Below, one piece after another: positions 16,585 through 25,150 of a DNA stretch of 37,267 nucleotides. Position 1 is the stretch's first letter. Every line of letters starts with the position of its first letter. This DNA comes from Silicimonas sp. (GTDB lineage: Bacteria > Pseudomonadota > Alphaproteobacteria > Rhodobacterales > Rhodobacteraceae): positions 1-37,267 of the forward strand of contig JAJDOD010000116.1 of the NCBI GenBank assembly GCA_022340315.1. Direction: 5' to 3'. The translations under genes and the position numbers were made by a program. Below the pieces are notes generated by a model. That model ran no database searches. It was not told where the DNA came from and worked only from the letters and a program-made list of their open reading frames with translations.

Positions 16585-16932
16585 ATGCAATTCCGTGACC
16601 TCACCCTCTTGCGCAAACGCGCCGACTTTCTGGCCGCCGCCGCCGCGCGCCGGGTCTCGACCGCTGCATTCACTTTGCAATACCGAAGGCGCGCCGGCGA
16701 TGAGGCCGAAGGCATTCGCGTCGGGTTCACGTGTTCGAAGAAGGTCGGCAATGCCGTGGCCCGCAACCGCGCCAAGCGACGCCTCAGGGAAATCGCCCGA
16801 CTGACCTTGCCCGAACATGGGCGTTCGGGCTTCGACTATGTTCTGATCGGTCGCCGCGACAGCACCGCCGCTCGCGAATTCGCGGACCTTCAGCAAGACC
16901 TCCGCGACGCGCTCACAAAGGCACATCCTTGA
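16585..16932 (+). CDS. rnpA: ribonuclease P protein component
   Basis: The 115-residue basic protein assists the catalytic RNA of RNase P in cutting 5' leaders from precursor tRNAs. The N-terminal LRKRADFLA and the family signature with the RNR motif ([18 protein letters not shown], residues about 52-69) are complete, followed by [10 protein letters not shown]. Length is normal. It follows rpmH and its stop overlaps the yidD start by four bases (TTGA). Confidence 0.97.
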   Translation: MQFRDLTLLRKRADFLAAAAARRVSTAAFTLQYRRRAGDEAEGIRVGFTCSKKVGNAVARNRAKRRLREIARLTLPEHGRSGFDYVLIGRRDSTAAREFADLQQDLRDALTKAHP

Positions 16933-17150
16933 GTCCGGCCGCGCACATCGTCGCGCTTCCGGTACGCGCCTACCGCCTGATCTTCAGCCCCTGGGTCGGC
17001 CATAACTGCCGCTACCTGCCCACCTGCTCTGCCTATGCGCTGGAGGCGCTTGAGAAGCACGGAGCGCTGAAAGGTGGCTGGCTCGCTGCCCGGCGGATTC
17101 TCCGCTGTCACCCCTGGGGCAACAGCGGCGTCGATAACGTCCCAGACTGA
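16929..17150 (+). CDS. yidD: membrane protein insertion efficiency factor YidD
   Basis: A 73-residue protein with the YidD pattern: an N-terminal amphipathic segment ([13 protein letters not shown]), the three conserved cysteines in [12 protein letters not shown] and RILRCHPWG, and the [11 protein letters not shown] helix. YidD works with YidC in inserting inner-membrane proteins. No ATG is available; the TTG at 16929 overlaps the rnpA stop, which indicates coupled translation. Unusually, yidC itself is 3.7 kb downstream, with three other genes in between. Confidence 0.95.
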   Translation: MSPAAHIVALPVRAYRLIFSPWVGHNCRYLPTCSAYALEALEKHGALKGGWLAARRILRCHPWGNSGVDNVPD

Positions 17151-17242
17151 TCGCGCCTCTGCAATTCTGCACAACCGGCATCGCGTTGACCTTCCGGCCA
17201 ACTGAACCAGCTTTGTCGGGACAACCGATGACAGGATCCGAA

Positions 17243-18106
17243 ATGCCCGACACCTACTCGCCGCCCGACGTCTGGACCTGGGAAAGAGAGAACGGCGGCC
17301 AATTCGCCAAGACCAACCGGCCCGTCGCAGGTGCAACACATGACAAGGAGTTGCCGGTCGGCAGGCACCCATTTCAGCTCTATTCGCAGGGAACGCCCAA
17401 CGGTGTGAAAGTCACCGTGCTTCTCGAGGAACTTCTCGCCGCCGGCGAGGCAGGCGCCGAGTACGACGCCTGGCTGATCCGCATCGGCAACGGCGACCAG
17501 TTTGGGTCGGGCTTCGTCGAGATCAACCCGAATTCCAAGATACCCGCGCTTGTCGACCGGTCTGGCGAATCCCCGGTCCGCGTCTTCGAATCCGGCGCTA
17601 TTCTTCTGCATCTCGCCGAGAAGTTCCGCAGATTCCTCGGTCCCGCCGAAGACCGTCCGGAGATGCTTTCCTGGCTTTTCTGGCAGATGGGCAGCGCACC
17701 CTACCTTGGTGGTGGCTTCGGTCATTTCTACCACTATGCTCCCGAGAGGTGGGAATACCCAATCAGCCGCTACGCGATGGAAGCGAAGCGGCAACTCGAC
17801 GTCCTCGACCGACACCTCGTAGGACGACAATACATGGTCGCGGACGAGTTCACGATCGCTGACATGGCGATCTGGCCCTGGTACGGGCAACTGGCGCTCG
17901 GGCGGCTCTACAATGCCGGCACGTTCCTCGATGTCGAAAGCTATGAAAACGTCCTTCGCTGGGCCAGAGCCATCGACGCTCGCCCGGCAGTTCAACGCGG
18001 CCGCATGGTGAACCGGCTCTCTGGCGAGCCGTCGACGCAGCTTCGCGAGCGCCACGATGCGCGCGATTTCGACACGAAAACCCAGGATAGGATCGGGCAG
18101 GACTAG
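17243..18106 (+). CDS. yghU: YghU-type glutathione transferase / disulfide-bond oxidoreductase
   Basis: The 287-residue protein matches E. coli YghU closely from end to end as I recall it: VWTWERENGG at the N-terminus, TNRPVAGATHDKELPVG, QLYSQGTPNGVKVT (glutathione-contact loop), AEYDAWLIRIGNGDQF, INPNSKIPAL, FESGAILLHLAEKF (thioredoxin-like domain), then the helical domain with GGGFGHFYHYAPE and DEFTIADMAIWPW. YghU/Nu-class enzymes bind two glutathiones and reduce organic hydroperoxides and disulfides. The ATG at 17243 is preferred because AGGA lies 7 bases upstream and it gives the YghU-like start; 17228 and 17186 are alternatives. It stands between yidD and ttcA. Confidence 0.94.
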   Translation: MPDTYSPPDVWTWERENGGQFAKTNRPVAGATHDKELPVGRHPFQLYSQGTPNGVKVTVLLEELLAAGEAGAEYDAWLIRIGNGDQFGSGFVEINPNSKIPALVDRSGESPVRVFESGAILLHLAEKFRRFLGPAEDRPEMLSWLFWQMGSAPYLGGGFGHFYHYAPERWEYPISRYAMEAKRQLDVLDRHLVGRQYMVADEFTIADMAIWPWYGQLALGRLYNAGTFLDVESYENVLRWARAIDARPAVQRGRMVNRLSGEPSTQLRERHDARDFDTKTQDRIGQD

Positions 18107-18181
18107 CTGTCGGACGCGTATGTTGCAGGGCCATTCATTAAAAGTGTTTCCTGCGAAGTACCGCCGCGCACCGATGTCGGC

Positions 18182-18222
18182 ACCGACGTAATACCGACGT
18201 TATACCGACGTAATACCGACGT
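18182..18222 (+). repeat. 11-bp tandem repeat array, copy A (unit ACCGACGTWAT)
   Basis: Four units start at 18182, 18193, 18204 and 18215: ACCGACGTAAT, ACCGACGTTAT, ACCGACGTAAT and ACCGACGT. Degraded relatives (ACCGATGT at 18170, ACCGCCGC at 18160) extend the array leftward. The first 30 bases (18182-18211) are identical to the minus strand of 36919-36948. The 223-base gap holding it, between the yghU-like gene and ttcA, contains no gene I can support. Confidence 0.85.
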
Positions 18223-18329
18223 GCCGTTTTCCGCATTCTTTGGGCCCTGTCACGACAGTACGCGGGCCTAACCCGATCTTCATCGCGGTCTCGCTTGCCC
18301 GAAACCCCGGAAGCGATTACTCCGGCTTC

Positions 18330-19169
18330 ATGCTCGACGATGGCGACGATATTCACCCGCTCTTCAAGGGCGCACCCGCTTCGACGGAGTTCAAGAAGCT
18401 CCGCAAGCGGATCGTGCGCAATGTCCGCGAAGCCATCGAGCACTATGGCATGATCGACCGAAGCGCACCTCCGGCGCGATGGCTCGTCTGCCTCTCGGGC
18501 GGCAAGGACAGCTACACCTTGCTTGCCGCGCTCTACGAGTTGAAGTGGCGCGGCCTTTTGCCCGTGGATCTTCTCGCCTGCAATCTCGACCAGGGCCAGC
18601 CCGGTTTCCCGGCAACCGTACTTCCAGAGTTCCTGCAGAAGATGGGCGTACCGCACCGGATCGAGTACCAGGACACCTATTCCATCGTCACCGACAAGGT
18701 GCCCGCCGGCCGGACCTATTGCGCACTCTGCTCGCGGCTCCGGCGCGGTCACCTTTACCGGGTGGCGCGCGAGGAAGGCTGTTCGGCGGTGGTTCTTGGG
18801 CACCATCGGGACGACATCCTCGAAACCTTTTTCATGAACCTCTTTCACGGCGGAAGGCTGGCCACCATGCCACCGAAACTGGTGAACGAGGAAGGCGATC
18901 TTTTCCTCTATCGCCCGCTCGCGCATGTCGCCGAGGCGGACTGTGAAAAGTTCGCAAGGTCAATGAACTACCCGATCATTCCCTGCGATCTCTGCGGCAG
19001 CCAGGACGGGCTTCAGCGCCAGCAGGTAAAGGCCATCCTCGACGGCTGGGAGAAGAACGCGCCGGGGCGTCGGCAGGTGATGTTCCGGGCGCTGATGAAC
19101 GCCCGGCCGTCTCACCTGCTCGACCCCAAGCTCTTCGATTTCGCGGCTCTTGACCTGAAGCGGCCTTAA
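18330..19169 (+). CDS. ttcA: tRNA 2-thiocytidine(32) synthetase
   Basis: TtcA thiolates cytidine 32 in certain tRNAs, using ATP and a [4Fe-4S] cluster. The 279-residue protein shows the PP-loop SGGKDS at 56-61, the CALC pair Cys131/Cys134, and a third cluster cysteine in PCDLC (Cys219/Cys222), plus [20 protein letters not shown] typical of the group. The ATG at 18330 starts the usual [12 protein letters not shown] segment; in-frame upstream codons back to 18240 lack family resemblance and a ribosome site, though none is strong for 18330 either. The tandem repeat array ends about 108 bases upstream and lies in its probable leader or promoter. Confidence 0.94.
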   Translation: MLDDGDDIHPLFKGAPASTEFKKLRKRIVRNVREAIEHYGMIDRSAPPARWLVCLSGGKDSYTLLAALYELKWRGLLPVDLLACNLDQGQPGFPATVLPEFLQKMGVPHRIEYQDTYSIVTDKVPAGRTYCALCSRLRRGHLYRVAREEGCSAVVLGHHRDDILETFFMNLFHGGRLATMPPKLVNEEGDLFLYRPLAHVAEADCEKFARSMNYPIIPCDLCGSQDGLQRQQVKAILDGWEKNAPGRRQVMFRALMNARPSHLLDPKLFDFAALDLKRP

Positions 19170-19213
19170 CCTCTTGGTATTCCGTCGCTGATAAGCCGCA
19201 TTCCAATCGCGGA

Positions 19214-20752
19214 ATGTCGAAGACACCAATGCAAACAGATCACAACAGATCGGTGATATCCGTACTCTTTGGCCAGACGCCGCTGGTGCTCGTGCCCTTT
19301 ATCGTACTCGCCGCATTCCATTCCGGCAGCGACATTACGCTGGCCGCGGTGGCGATTGTCCTGCCGTTTTGCGTGGCCTTCGTGATGTCCCGCCAGCCCG
19401 CAGCGCGCGACACGGCGGACCGGGACGCTCTGACCGGGCTGATGGGCCGCGACTCTCTGATCGACTGGGCGGAACGCTCCCTGCCGCGCACGAAAGGGAC
19501 AGGTCGCCAGGTCGCGGTCATCGTTGTGGCAATCGAAAGCCTCGATGTTGTCGAAGAACGGTTTGGCCGCGACGCCCGGGATGCGATCCTGCTCGAATCG
19601 CTGGACCGGTTGCGGCGGATGCTTCGGGAAGGGGATATGGTCGCACGGATCGGCAACAAACTGGCAATCGGCTTTGAAAATATCCGATCCCCGGAAACAG
19701 AAGCGCTCACCCTCCTCGCAAAACGCATCCAATCCACATTCGACTCACCATTCACAAGTGGTCCGACGCGGGCGCAAAATTCGGTGGCGCTTGGCATTGC
19801 GGCCGGGACGAACGCTAGATCTTCCTCTGGGACCCGCATTGTCGCAGGGGCGCAACGGGCATGCGAGCAGGCTGTGATCTCCGGGCCAGGCTCGATCCAC
19901 TTTCACAGCGGTGGATTGTCCCGCGACATCGGGACGGATCGGAACAATGCGCAGGACTTGAGCACGGCGCTGGAAACGAGCGAGATCTTCGCCTGGTTTC
20001 AACCGCAGATCCGAAACCTTGACGGTAAAGTCACCGGGTTCGAGGCGCTTGCACGTTGGGACCATCCTGAACGCGGTCTTCTCGCACCGGCCTGTTTTCT
20101 TCGGGATATCGAGAAATCCGGTCTGTCGCAGAGATTGGCCGAAGTTGTACTGAAGCAATCGCTGATCGCGCTGAACATCTGGGACGCGTCAGGCTTCGAT
20201 GTCTCGACCGTATCGGTCAACTTTTCCGGTACCGAGCTTCGGAATCCGCGGCTCCCGGACTACATTCGCTGGGAACTCGACCGACACGGAATAGCTCCGG
20301 ACCGCCTGGTAATCGAAGTTCTTGAAACGGTCGCCTCTGAGTCTACCGAGGATGACGTTTCGCGTACGCTGACGGCGCTTTCGCGCATTGGCTGCAGGAT
20401 CGACCTCGACGACTTCGGAACAGGCTCTACCAGCTTCATGAACATTCGCCGCTTCGATGTCGACCGGATCAAGATCGACAAGAGCCTCGTGAACAAGATC
20501 GACTGCGACGATGCGCAGTACGCCATGCTCTCAGCCGTTCTTGCGTTCGGTGAAAAGCTGGGAATAGACACGCTTGCCGAAGGCGTCGAGACGCCTGGCG
20601 AAGCAGCTGTCCTCGCCTCGCTCGGCTGTGGAACGATGCAGGGCTATGCCATCAGCCGCCCCATGCCACTTGGAGAAACATTGCTTTGGCTCGAAGACAG
20701 GGCCGAAACCTGGCCGCTTACTGCCGACGCAATGGTGCGTGGAACGGCGTGA
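19214..20752 (+). CDS. degenerate GGDEF - EAL domain c-di-GMP phosphodiesterase
   Basis: The 512-residue protein has two N-terminal transmembrane helices (about 17-36 and 42-58), a GGDEF domain starting at DRDALTGLMGRDSL (69-82) and an EAL domain (about 245-495). The GGDEF signature itself is replaced by RIGNKLAIGF (145-154), so it should not make c-di-GMP. The EAL domain looks active: E277-A-L in FEALARW, Asn336, Glu368, the DDFGTG pair Asp399/Asp400, Lys420 and Glu456. It should therefore hydrolyse c-di-GMP to pGpG at the membrane, with the GGDEF part perhaps sensing GTP. ATG at 19214 (19229 possible). It is 44 bases after ttcA and may be co-transcribed. Confidence 0.92.
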   Translation: MSKTPMQTDHNRSVISVLFGQTPLVLVPFIVLAAFHSGSDITLAAVAIVLPFCVAFVMSRQPAARDTADRDALTGLMGRDSLIDWAERSLPRTKGTGRQVAVIVVAIESLDVVEERFGRDARDAILLESLDRLRRMLREGDMVARIGNKLAIGFENIRSPETEALTLLAKRIQSTFDSPFTSGPTRAQNSVALGIAAGTNARSSSGTRIVAGAQRACEQAVISGPGSIHFHSGGLSRDIGTDRNNAQDLSTALETSEIFAWFQPQIRNLDGKVTGFEALARWDHPERGLLAPACFLRDIEKSGLSQRLAEVVLKQSLIALNIWDASGFDVSTVSVNFSGTELRNPRLPDYIRWELDRHGIAPDRLVIEVLETVASESTEDDVSRTLTALSRIGCRIDLDDFGTGSTSFMNIRRFDVDRIKIDKSLVNKIDCDDAQYAMLSAVLAFGEKLGIDTLAEGVETPGEAAVLASLGCGTMQGYAISRPMPLGETLLWLEDRAETWPLTADAMVRGTA

Positions 20753-20758
20753 TCTGAG

Positions 20759-20805
20759 CCGGGTTTCGGGAATTTCCTTGTCGATTCGCAGGTCCGAAAT
20801 CCCGG
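20759..20805. terminator. long imperfect inverted repeat before yidC
   Basis: CCGGGTTTCGG (20759-20769) pairs with CCGAAATCCCGG (20794-20805) with one bulged base and a 24-base loop, starting 6 bases after the GGDEF-EAL stop. There is no clear T-run. It may end or process the upstream transcript ahead of yidC, whose own weak -35-like TTGACC follows at 20814. Confidence 0.35.
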
Positions 20806-20880
20806 AAAACGCCTTGACCTTTCGTGCTTCGGAGGATTGAACCACGAGCGCAATCTTGGCATTCGCGGGGCTGGCACTTA

Positions 20881-22854
20881 ATGGACGATCAGAACAAGAA
20901 CCTCGTACTGGCGATGGTATTGAGTTCCCTGGTCCTGGTGATCTGGATGGTTTTGTTTGCGCCGCCTCCGCCAACGGAGACCGCGCAGCCGACCGGCACC
21001 GAGACTGCCGAGGGAGTCGCAAGCGTGCCTGTCGCCACGACGGGCGATCCAGCCGGCAGCCCGGAGGCGAGCGTTGCCGCGACGCCCGAGGCGGTTCGCG
21101 TGCCCATTGAAACCCCGAACCTGCGCGGCAGCATTTCGCTCGCCGGGGGCAGGATCGACCAGTTGGCCCTTGCCGACTACGAGGTATCGCTGGATCCGGC
21201 TTCAGAAGAAGTGACCCTGCTTTCGCCGGTGGGTTCGGCCAAACCCTACTATGCCGTATTCGGCTGGGTTCCCGGCGGCACTCTCGGTGACGAGGATGTT
21301 CCAGCGACCGACACCGCTTGGACACTCGACAGCGGCAATACTTTGACACCCGACAGCCCCATCGTGCTCCGCTGGGACAGCCCTGCCGGCCTCGTCTTCC
21401 GCCGCACGGTCGAAGTCGACGACCGTTTCATGTTCACCGTCACGCAGTCAGTCGAGAATACAAGCGACGCCAGCCATCGCCTCGCACCTTATGGTCTTGT
21501 GGCTCGCCACGGAGAACCGCAGGATCTGTCAGGCTTTTTCATCATCCATGAAGGCGCCATCCGACGCACTGACGGTGAGTTGGAGGAACTTGACTACTCC
21601 GACATGCCAGACCTCGCGAACGACGAGCGCTGGGGCACGAGTGCGAGTGTGAAGGAAGCCACCACCGGCGGCTGGGTCGGCTTCACCGACCATTATTGGA
21701 TGACAACGCTGATCCCCGAACAGGGCTCGCCATTCACGAGCGTCGTGCAGTACCTCGCACGTGAGGACGTCTATCGAACCGCGGCCCGAATGCCGACGCT
21801 GGAAGTTGCCGCCGGCGCCACGGAAGAAGTGACAACCCAGGTCTTTGCCGGAGCAAAGGAGTGGGAGACCATCCGCGACTACGAAGCCGGGCGCAAGATC
21901 GACGGTTTCATGCCGTCGCTCTCCTATTTCTTCGGTCTCGGCGGCGGCGAAGTCATCGAGGGTTTCGTCGATTCCATCGACTGGGGCTGGTTCTACTTCC
22001 TCACAAAGCCGATTTTCTTCGCGCTCCACGAGTTCAATGCCGCGATCGGCAACATGGGATGGGCGATCATCGCGCTGACGCTGCTGATCAAGGCAATCGT
22101 CTTCCCGCTGGCCCGAAAATCCTATGTCTCGATGGCCAGGATGAAGGAACTGCAGCCCGAGATGGAGAAGCTGAAGGAACGCGCCGGAGACGACCGTCAG
22201 AAACTCCAGCAGGAGATGATGGCGCTCTACAAGAAGGAAAAGGTCAACCCGGCGGCTGGCTGTCTGCCGATCCTTCTGCAGATCCCGATCTTCTTCTCGC
22301 TCTATAAGGTGATCTTCGTCACGATCGAACTACGCCACGCACATTGGTTCGGCCCGTTTAACGACCTTTCCGCACCCGATCCGACCTCGATCTGGAACGG
22401 TTTTGGCTGGTTGCCCTGGGCGGCTCCGGACGCGGGCACGTTGACCGCCACGATCTTCATCGGCATCCTGCCAATTCTGCTCGGCATCTCGATGTGGCTT
22501 CAGCAGAAACTGAACCCGGCCCCGGCCGATCCAACCCAGCAGATGATTTTCGCCTGGATGCCCTGGGTGTTCATGTTCATGCTCGGCGGGTTTGCCAGCG
22601 GGCTTGTGATCTACTGGATCGCGAACAATGTCATCACGTTCTCGCAGCAGTACTTCATCATGTGGCGGCATGGATATAAGCCCGATCTTCTCGGAAACAT
22701 AAAGGGGACGACGAAGCCCCAACCGGTTTCAGCAAACAAGGACAAAGCCCCGGTGAGCGCGGAGACGCCGCCGCAATCCGAGAGTACCTCTGATGCCGAG
22801 CCAGAACCCAAAGGTCCCACGCCGCCGAAGAAGCGCCGGAAACGGAGAAAATGA
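20881..22854 (+). CDS. yidC: membrane protein insertase YidC
   Basis: The 657-residue insertase places proteins in the inner membrane alone or with SecYEG. It has the Gram-negative YidC layout: an N-terminal helix (LVLAMVLSSLVLVIWMVLF), an acidic Ala/Thr-rich linker, a large periplasmic beta-supersandwich (about 85-345), and the five-helix Oxa1 core with MARMKELQPEMEKLKERAGDD in the first cytoplasmic hairpin and NPAAGCLPILLQIPIFFSLYK following. The C-terminus ends in the basic stretch KKRRKRRK, which in related proteins contacts ribosomes. The ATG at 20881 gives the family start MDDQNKN. Its stop overlaps the MOSC gene (ATGA). Confidence 0.97.
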   Translation: MDDQNKNLVLAMVLSSLVLVIWMVLFAPPPPTETAQPTGTETAEGVASVPVATTGDPAGSPEASVAATPEAVRVPIETPNLRGSISLAGGRIDQLALADYEVSLDPASEEVTLLSPVGSAKPYYAVFGWVPGGTLGDEDVPATDTAWTLDSGNTLTPDSPIVLRWDSPAGLVFRRTVEVDDRFMFTVTQSVENTSDASHRLAPYGLVARHGEPQDLSGFFIIHEGAIRRTDGELEELDYSDMPDLANDERWGTSASVKEATTGGWVGFTDHYWMTTLIPEQGSPFTSVVQYLAREDVYRTAARMPTLEVAAGATEEVTTQVFAGAKEWETIRDYEAGRKIDGFMPSLSYFFGLGGGEVIEGFVDSIDWGWFYFLTKPIFFALHEFNAAIGNMGWAIIALTLLIKAIVFPLARKSYVSMARMKELQPEMEKLKERAGDDRQKLQQEMMALYKKEKVNPAAGCLPILLQIPIFFSLYKVIFVTIELRHAHWFGPFNDLSAPDPTSIWNGFGWLPWAAPDAGTLTATIFIGILPILLGISMWLQQKLNPAPADPTQQMIFAWMPWVFMFMLGGFASGLVIYWIANNVITFSQQYFIMWRHGYKPDLLGNIKGTTKPQPVSANKDKAPVSAETPPQSESTSDAEPEPKGPTPPKKRRKRRK

Positions 22855-23594
22855 CGACAAGGCTGGCGCAAATTTGGCGGCATCCTGTCAAGGCAATCGG
22901 ACGCGAAGCGCTTGACGAAGTCACACTGGCGCCGGGCGCATGGCTTCCGCAGGATCGGGTCTGGGCCATTGCGCATGAACGCGCGAAAGTTCCCGGAAGC
23001 GGTTGGGCCCACAAGATCAATTTCCTGCGTGGCGACACCGAGCCCGCGTTGATGGCAATCGAATCATCGCTCGATGATGCGACCGGCGAGTTGACGATGT
23101 CTCACCCCGAGGCAGGTCAGGTGCGCTTCAACCCTGAGAATGGCGCGGATGTCTTCCTTGAATGGATAGCCGGCATCTGGTCTGCGGACCTTCCCGCGCC
23201 GGTGTCGCTCTATCGTGGAGGAGACGCCCACCTGACGGATGTCCCCGACCCCTGGATCTCCATCGCCTCGCTCGGTTCCAACCGCGCGCTTGGCCAGCGG
23301 TTGGGACAGGACTTGTCACCCCACCGGTGGCGGGCAAACCTATGGCTCGACCGCATTGCGCCATGGGCTGAGAAAGAGTGGGTCGGTCAGACAATTGCGA
23401 TCGGTGAAGTCACTCTGAAGATCGCCTGCGAGATCACGCGCTGCAAGGCGACGATGGCCAACCCCGAGACCGGTCGGCGCGACGCCGATACGCTGGCAGC
23501 GCTGGACGCGCTCGGCCACCAGGAGTTCGGGCTCTACGCCGAGGTCGTCACGGGCGGAACGATCCGCAGCGGAGACAAGGTAGTGACGTCATGA
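22851..23594 (+). CDS. MOSC domain-containing protein
   Basis: The 247-residue protein has the N-terminal MOSC beta-barrel-like part (LAQIWRHPVKAIGREAL) and a C-terminal MOSC domain with the conserved cysteine motif CEITRCKATMANPETGRRD. MOSC proteins bind molybdenum cofactor sulfur carriers or act in N-hydroxylated compound reduction (YcbX/mARC-like); the substrate here is unknown. It overlaps yidC by four bases and is itself overlapped by the GTPase gene, a run often conserved in Rhodobacterales. Confidence 0.9.
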   Translation: MTTRLAQIWRHPVKAIGREALDEVTLAPGAWLPQDRVWAIAHERAKVPGSGWAHKINFLRGDTEPALMAIESSLDDATGELTMSHPEAGQVRFNPENGADVFLEWIAGIWSADLPAPVSLYRGGDAHLTDVPDPWISIASLGSNRALGQRLGQDLSPHRWRANLWLDRIAPWAEKEWVGQTIAIGEVTLKIACEITRCKATMANPETGRRDADTLAALDALGHQEFGLYAEVVTGGTIRSGDKVVTS

Positions 23595-24238
23595 CCCTGC
23601 CCTTCCCTCTCGCCGCACCGGAGGCGTCTGCCGTCGAGGCAGGGCGCAAGCTGTTCGCGCAAGGCACCGACTTCCTGAAAGGCGTCGTCGCGATGGAGGG
23701 AATGCCCCCCGATGACCGCATCGAGGTGTGTTTCGCAGGCAGATCGAACGTCGGCAAGTCGACCCTGATAAACGCATTGACCGGGCGCCGCGCGCTGGCA
23801 CGGGCGTCGAACACGCCGGGACGCACGCAGGAGATCAACTTTTTCACCCTGTCCGACAGCCACTATCTGGTGGACCTGCCCGGCTACGGCTTTGCCAAGG
23901 CGCCCGTCAAGACGGTCGAGAAGTGGCAGAGGCTGTTGAAAGCCTACCTCGCAGGGCGCGCGACCCTGCGTCGAACGTTTGTCCTGATCGACGCCCGGCA
24001 TGGGATCAAACAGGTCGACGAGGGCATTCTCACACTGCTCGACACGTCTGCGGTGGCATTTCAGGTGGTTCTGACCAAGGCCGACAAGGTCAAGGCCGCC
24101 GAACGCGACAAAGTGTTGGAACAGGTTCGCGGCGCACTGCAATCCCATGTGGCTGCCTTCCCCGAGATCGTGGTTACCTCATCAGAGACGGGCGACGGGA
24201 TTGATACGCTGCGCGCGATCATAGCAACCCTTGCTTGA
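23591..24238 (+). CDS. yihA: ribosome biogenesis GTP-binding protein YihA/YsxC (EngB)
   Basis: The 215-residue TRAFAC-class GTPase acts in assembly of the large ribosomal subunit. It shows G1 GRSNVGKS (50-57), the NTPGRTQ G2 region, G3 DLPGYG (95-100), G4 TKAD (162-165) and the terminal SSETGDGID G5-like segment. Length and start are typical. The ATG overlaps the MOSC stop, so translation is probably coupled. Confidence 0.96.
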   Translation: MTLPFPLAAPEASAVEAGRKLFAQGTDFLKGVVAMEGMPPDDRIEVCFAGRSNVGKSTLINALTGRRALARASNTPGRTQEINFFTLSDSHYLVDLPGYGFAKAPVKTVEKWQRLLKAYLAGRATLRRTFVLIDARHGIKQVDEGILTLLDTSAVAFQVVLTKADKVKAAERDKVLEQVRGALQSHVAAFPEIVVTSSETGDGIDTLRAIIATLA

Positions 24239-24283
24239 GCGCGGTGCCGGGACGGTCTAGGGAAAACGGGTAGAGGGACACCC

Positions 24284-25150
24284 ATGAAAGCCAGAGACAT
24301 GAACCGCGACTGGATCGCCGCAGCCCGCACCCTGAACGAGGCACTGCCCTTTCTGCAGCGCTACGACGAGGCCACAGTCGTCATCAAGTTCGGCGGCAAT
24401 GCGATGGGCGATGACGAGGCGATGGCCAGTTTCGCCCGCGACATCGTTCTGATGCGCCAGGTCGGCGTGAATCCGGTCGTCGTGCACGGCGGCGGCCCCA
24501 TGATCAACGAGATGCTCGCAAAGCTGGGCATCAAGAGCGAGTTCGTCCGCGGCAAGCGTGTTACCGACCAGCCGACCGTCGAAGTGGTCGAGATGGTGCT
24601 GTCCGGTCTTGTCAACAAGCGGATCGTCCAGGCGATCAACGCTGAAGGCGGACGCGCCGTGGGGCTCTCCGGCAAGGACGCCAACCTCATGCGCTGCACT
24701 CAGAGCTCACCCGAGCTTGGTTTCGTCGGCCAGCCGGACACGGTAGATCCGACGGTGCTCCACACGCTCATGGCCGCGGAGATCATCCCGGTAATCGCGC
24801 CGCTCGGGTTCGGGAGCGATGGCCAGACACTGAACGTCAACGGCGACACTGCCGCGGGCGCCATCGCAGCCGGCCTCGCCGCTGACCGCCTGTTGCTTCT
24901 GACGGACGTCAGCGGTGTGAAGAACGCGCAGGGCGAGGTTCTGACAGAACTCACGCCGGAACAGATCACCGAGCTGACCGAGCAGGGCGTAGTCGCGGGC
25001 GGCATGATTCCGAAGACTGAGACTGCGCTGGAAGCGATCCGCGGCGGTGTTCGGGCTGTGGTCATACTGGATGGACGGGTCAATAATGCTTGCCTGTTGG
25101 AGCTTTTCACCGAGCACGGGGCCGGCAGCCTGATCCGCCCGGCAAGATGA
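24284..25150 (+). CDS. argB: acetylglutamate kinase
   Basis: ArgB phosphorylates N-acetyl-L-glutamate, the second step of arginine synthesis. The 288-residue protein has [10 protein letters not shown] (Lys35 contacting the phosphate), [14 protein letters not shown], the substrate loop [24 protein letters not shown] and GGMIPK near the C-terminus. An N-terminal helix of about 25 residues precedes the kinase core; this helix is typical of hexameric, arginine-inhibited enzymes, so feedback control is likely. The ATG at 24284 is preceded by TAGAGGGA; 24299 is a less favoured second ATG. Its stop overlaps the start of the iron-sulfur protein gene. Confidence 0.97.
   Translation: MKARDMNRDWIAAARTLNEALPFLQRYDEATVVIKFGGNAMGDDEAMASFARDIVLMRQVGVNPVVVHGGGPMINEMLAKLGIKSEFVRGKRVTDQPTVEVVEMVLSGLVNKRIVQAINAEGGRAVGLSGKDANLMRCTQSSPELGFVGQPDTVDPTVLHTLMAAEIIPVIAPLGFGSDGQTLNVNGDTAAGAIAAGLAADRLLLLTDVSGVKNAQGEVLTELTPEQITELTEQGVVAGGMIPKTETALEAIRGGVRAVVILDGRVNNACLLELFTEHGAGSLIRPAR

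Noticed and set aside
18160-18225. CRISPR array or iteron-type replication origin at the tandem repeats
   Set aside because: The units are 11 bases and contiguous with no spacers, and there is no cas, rep or par gene nearby.
18138-18926. Long open frame antisense to ttcA, and a similar peptide on the plus strand near 36636-36965 sharing VGITSVLRR
   Set aside because: The shared peptide is only the translation of the ACCGACGTWAT repeat on its complementary strand. Both frames run antisense to firmly identified genes (ttcA, rplQ).
20831-20881. GGAGGA at 20831 followed by a TTG-started 14-codon frame ending TAATG at the yidC start
   Set aside because: The ribosome site touches the TTG with no usable spacing, so a leader peptide is not supported; it was left as coincidence.
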